NCBI GenBank assembly: GCA_002711625.1
Contig: PARR01000019.1
Coordinates: 3,729 to 11,743, forward strand
From: Rickettsiales bacterium
GTDB lineage: Bacteria > Pseudomonadota > Alphaproteobacteria > Methylaequorales > Methylaequoraceae
DNA: 8,015 nucleotides
Direction of reading: 5' to 3'
Shown: positions 6,266 to 8,015 of the stretch, in pieces
How the letters are laid out: each line of letters opens with the position of its first letter
Position numbering within the stretch: the first letter of the stretch is position 1
The notes under the pieces: generated by a model
The model's database searches: none
The model's input: only the letters and a program-made list of their open reading frames with translations
Told to the model about the DNA's origin: nothing
Program-made: the position numbers and the translations under genes

Positions 6266-7468
6266 GGATTTTAAAAAATCAATACATTCAATTTTATTTG
6301 GTTTGCAATCATTTTCTAACCACCAATCATTTACAATTTTGATATGTTTTCCAATTTGTTTGCCTTCAGAAAAACCTATTTTAATTAAATCATTTCCTGT
6401 TATGGGTAAATCTTTAATCTCATATGATTCAATAAATTTTAAAATGTTTATTAAAGAGGATTTAGTGATTTTTTTTTTAACAAAATCGAAGAATAACTTG
6501 TCAATAATGTTTTTTTTATTGAGCCTATATAGTAATTTATTGATTTCTTTGGTCGAATAACTTTTTAAATCCACCTTTGTTGTGATTCTATTTTGAAATT
6601 CTTTTGAAGATTTTTTCATGATAGTATCTTCTTCTTTTAAAACTTCATTTCTTAATAAGTATTTTAATCTTCTAGAAGAACATATAAAATTTAAATCTCT
6701 TTCTATTCTGCAGAGTGTGTGAAAGTTTCGGAAATCGATTTTTTTTTCAAGTGATATCTCTATAAATTTGTATACTTTTGTTTCCTCAATATTTTCAATT
6801 CTTTTTTGAATAATAATTTTTTTTATTTCACTAATTCTTCTTTCCCATGATAACAGAAGAATTTTATTAATATTTCTCTCGCATTCTAATAATCCCTCTG
6901 AGTCAAATGTATCTGAAATTTGATAAGAAAATCTTAAAAATCTTAAAATTCTAAGATGATCTTCTTCAATTCTTTTTTGTGGGTTTCCTATAAATCTCAC
7001 AATTTTTTTTTTTAAATCATCTTGACCCCTAAAAGGATCGAATAAATTACCCGCTAGGTCACAATATATTGAATTAATTGTGAAATCCCTTCTAACCGCA
7101 TCGACCTCTATATCATTGGTAAATTTGATTTCTGCCCATCGCCCATCGGTTTTTTTATCCTGTCTCATTGCGGTAATTTCTATATTATGATTTTCAAAGT
7201 GGACAATTATTGTTCCAAATTTTAATCCCACCGTAGAAAATTTTATATTGTATTCTTCTAAAGTTTTTACTAACTCGTCAATCTTGATATTTATAACTAA
7301 GTCGCAGTCAGATGATATTTTTCTATTTAAAATAATGTCTCTAACATTTCCTCCTATAATAAAGGTTTTTCCTCCATGTTTTTTTACAAAACGTTGTATA
7401 ATTTGTACTAATTTATACGGTAGTCCAAGCTTTATTGACTTTTCTGAAAAGTTAGTTATTTTCTTCAC
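6242..7468 (-). CDS. cca: CCA tRNA nucleotidyltransferase (class II, poly(A) polymerase family)
   Basis: This 408-residue cytoplasmic enzyme should add or repair the 3' CCA end of tRNAs. Motifs in order are IIGGNVRD (37-44), the metal-binding DCD with Asp54 and Asp56, VGLKFGT (80-86), Glu98 as probable third carboxylate, RRDFTINSIYCD (126-137), DPFRGQDDL (144-152), and EEDHLRILRFLRF (168-180). This is the order of the alphaproteobacterial CCA-adding enzyme. The GRRFRLAHV-type segment of E. coli PcnB is missing, which argues against a dedicated poly(A) polymerase. The C-terminal half (about 210-408) is lysine- and isoleucine-rich and poorly conserved. The start is GTG (7466-7468), forming a GTGA overlap with the stop of the upstream small gene, so the two are probably co-translated. 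The coding strand has long A tracts (A10 at 6469-6478, A11 at 7003-7013). The 3' end overlaps hemF. Confidence 0.9.
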   Translation of the reverse strand: MKKITNFSEKSIKLGLPYKLVQIIQRFVKKHGGKTFIIGGNVRDIILNRKISSDCDLVINIKIDELVKTLEEYNIKFSTVGLKFGTIIVHFENHNIEITAMRQDKKTDGRWAEIKFTNDIEVDAVRRDFTINSIYCDLAGNLFDPFRGQDDLKKKIVRFIGNPQKRIEEDHLRILRFLRFSYQISDTFDSEGLLECERNINKILLLSWERRISEIKKIIIQKRIENIEETKVYKFIEISLEKKIDFRNFHTLCRIERDLNFICSSRRLKYLLRNEVLKEEDTIMKKSSKEFQNRITTKVDLKSYSTKEINKLLYRLNKKNIIDKLFFDFVKKKITKSSLINILKFIESYEIKDLPITGNDLIKIGFSEGKQIGKHIKIVNDWWLENDCKPNKIECIDFLKSLPGSKRW

Positions 7469-7692
7469 TGAAAAAAGCCTGGTTTTATTCTCTCTCCATC
7501 AAATTTTGGGGATATATATTTTTTTTCAGTATTGTTATTTTGTTCACTTAGACAGAGAAATAAAATTGAAGATAGAATAACAAAAATTATTAGAAAGTTA
7601 AAACTTCTAATGTAATCTGAATTAATCTTTGTGGACAAGTACAATAAAAATAAAAAAAAGATAAAAAATATTACAATTAGAAATTTAATCAT
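7465..7692 (-). CDS. Small two-helix membrane protein, DUF6111-like
   Basis: From the ATG at 7692 this is a 75-residue protein with two strongly hydrophobic segments (about residues 3-20 and 32-49). A polar linker and a C-terminal stretch YISPKFDGERIKPGFF follow. I recall a similar ending (YVPPxLExGRIVPGHF) in the small alphaproteobacterial family called DUF6111, which also sits just before the CCA-adding enzyme gene. That match is from memory and has not been searched. The function is unknown. The frame could begin at 7755 (96 residues) or 7707, but the extra N-terminal residues look atypical, and the 7692 start gives a normal N-terminal helix and leaves room for promoters before the divergent gene. 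The stop TGA overlaps the GTG of the downstream gene by 4 bases, supporting a real co-expressed gene. Confidence 0.72.
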   Translation of the reverse strand: MIKFLIVIFFIFFLFLLYLSTKINSDYIRSFNFLIIFVILSSILFLCLSEQNNNTEKKYISPKFDGERIKPGFFQ

Positions 7693-7782
7693 AAAGTAAA
7701 ATATCATAATTTTAATATATGAAAACTGATTATGTGCAAATAAAAAGCTTTTCATATCGTAAAATTTAGATTACTTATAAAC
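7693..7782. promoter_or_regulatory. Divergent spacer between the DUF6111-like/cca pair and eipB
   Basis: These 90 bases are the only place from which both flanking transcription units can start. Leftward, TATATT (7714-7719) is a 5 of 6 match to a -10 box and would give a leader of about 15 bases to the 7692 start. Rightward, TAAAAT (7760-7765) is a 5 of 6 match, leading to a start near 7772. Neither has a convincing -35 box at the right spacing. I see no hairpin, repeat or small gene here. If the small protein starts at 7755, the spacer shrinks to 27 bases. Confidence 0.25.
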
Positions 7783-8015
7783 ATGCTTAAATATTTTTTA
7801 CCAACTTTCTTTTTTCTATTCCTTGGTTATTTTAACAATAGCTGGGCAAATAACCCATTGCTTTCTTTTAAGAGTCAATACGACTTGTTTTTAGTAGATT
7901 CAGAAATTAAACCTAATGTTGGAAAGACTTATGTAACCAAAGCTGAAGGAGAATTGTTTGTTGATTGGTTATATAACTGCAATTCTTGGGTTTCAAATCA
8001 ACGGATGGTTACTAA
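7783..8015 (+). CDS. eipB: EipB-type periplasmic cell-envelope protein (DUF1849), N-terminal part
   Basis: The first 77 codons are present before the window ends. A Sec signal peptide is evident (MLKYFLPTFFFLFLGYF, probable cleavage after SWA at residue 22). The mature start SFKSQYDLFLVDS (28-40) and the segment GELFVDWLYNCNSWVSNQR (56-74) fit the DUF1849/EipB pattern, in which a 'YxLxL' strand is followed by 'G.....W...C..W...QR'. Cys66 matches the conserved cysteine that forms the domain's disulfide in Brucella EipB. Family members are alphaproteobacterial periplasmic proteins with a beta-spiral fold needed for envelope integrity; the molecular activity is not settled. The ATG at 7783 has no clear Shine-Dalgarno sequence. 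The assignment rests on the N-terminal third and on recalled family features; the second cysteine would be in the missing part. Confidence 0.75.
   Translation, partial: MLKYFLPTFFFLFLGYFNNSWANNPLLSFKSQYDLFLVDSEIKPNVGKTYVTKAEGELFVDWLYNCNSWVSNQRMVT

Noticed and set aside
6117..6560. Plus-strand open frame across the hemF-cca junction
   Set aside because: It is out of frame with the conserved hemF end and antisense to the CCA-enzyme tail, with no coherent protein features.

Overview
The window is a compact, strongly AT-rich stretch of an alphaproteobacterial chromosome. It most resembles a streamlined marine SAR11 (Pelagibacterales) genome. The reasons are the low GC, gene spacings of a few bases or overlaps, few visible Shine-Dalgarno sites, alphaproteobacterial proteins (bc1-type cytochrome b and c1, an EipB/DUF1849 protein, a small DUF6111-like protein beside a CCA-adding enzyme) and no mobile DNA. 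The assignment is inferred from composition and protein character, not from a database search. Nine complete genes and two partial genes were found, with no tRNA, rRNA, CRISPR array or insertion sequence, and no gene-free stretch longer than about 90 bases.

Left edge (1-244): the 3' end of ychF runs rightward. It ends in an apparent intrinsic terminator that lies inside the 3' end of the convergent aldolase gene.

Main block (200-5356, minus strand, transcribed right to left): petA-petB-petC-mtnP-mtnA-aldolase. All six genes are 3 to 9 bases apart or overlap by 4 to 11 bases, so they look like one operon. The first half encodes the three catalytic subunits of the cytochrome bc1 complex. The second half encodes a short salvage route: MtnP splits 5'-methylthioadenosine (and probably 5'-deoxyadenosine), MtnA isomerises the sugar phosphate, and a FucA-like class II aldolase can cleave it to dihydroxyacetone phosphate and a two-carbon aldehyde. 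This gene set matches the 'DHAP shunt' rather than the full methionine salvage pathway.

Middle (5357-6265): a 51-base divergent spacer separates petA from hemF, which encodes the oxygen-dependent coproporphyrinogen III oxidase of haem synthesis. The spacer and gene edges hold promoter-like elements facing both ways, so bc1 and haem synthesis may share control.

Right part (6242-8015): a CCA-adding enzyme gene converges on hemF and overlaps it by 24 bases. It is preceded, with a 4-base overlap, by a gene for a small two-helix membrane protein. Divergent from that pair is the 5' end of an EipB/DUF1849-type periplasmic envelope protein, cut by the window edge.

No exotic or clearly undescribed system is visible. 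The points most worth checking are the salvage module in the bc1 operon, the Lys-Arg Tat signal of the Rieske protein, and the terminator embedded in coding DNA.
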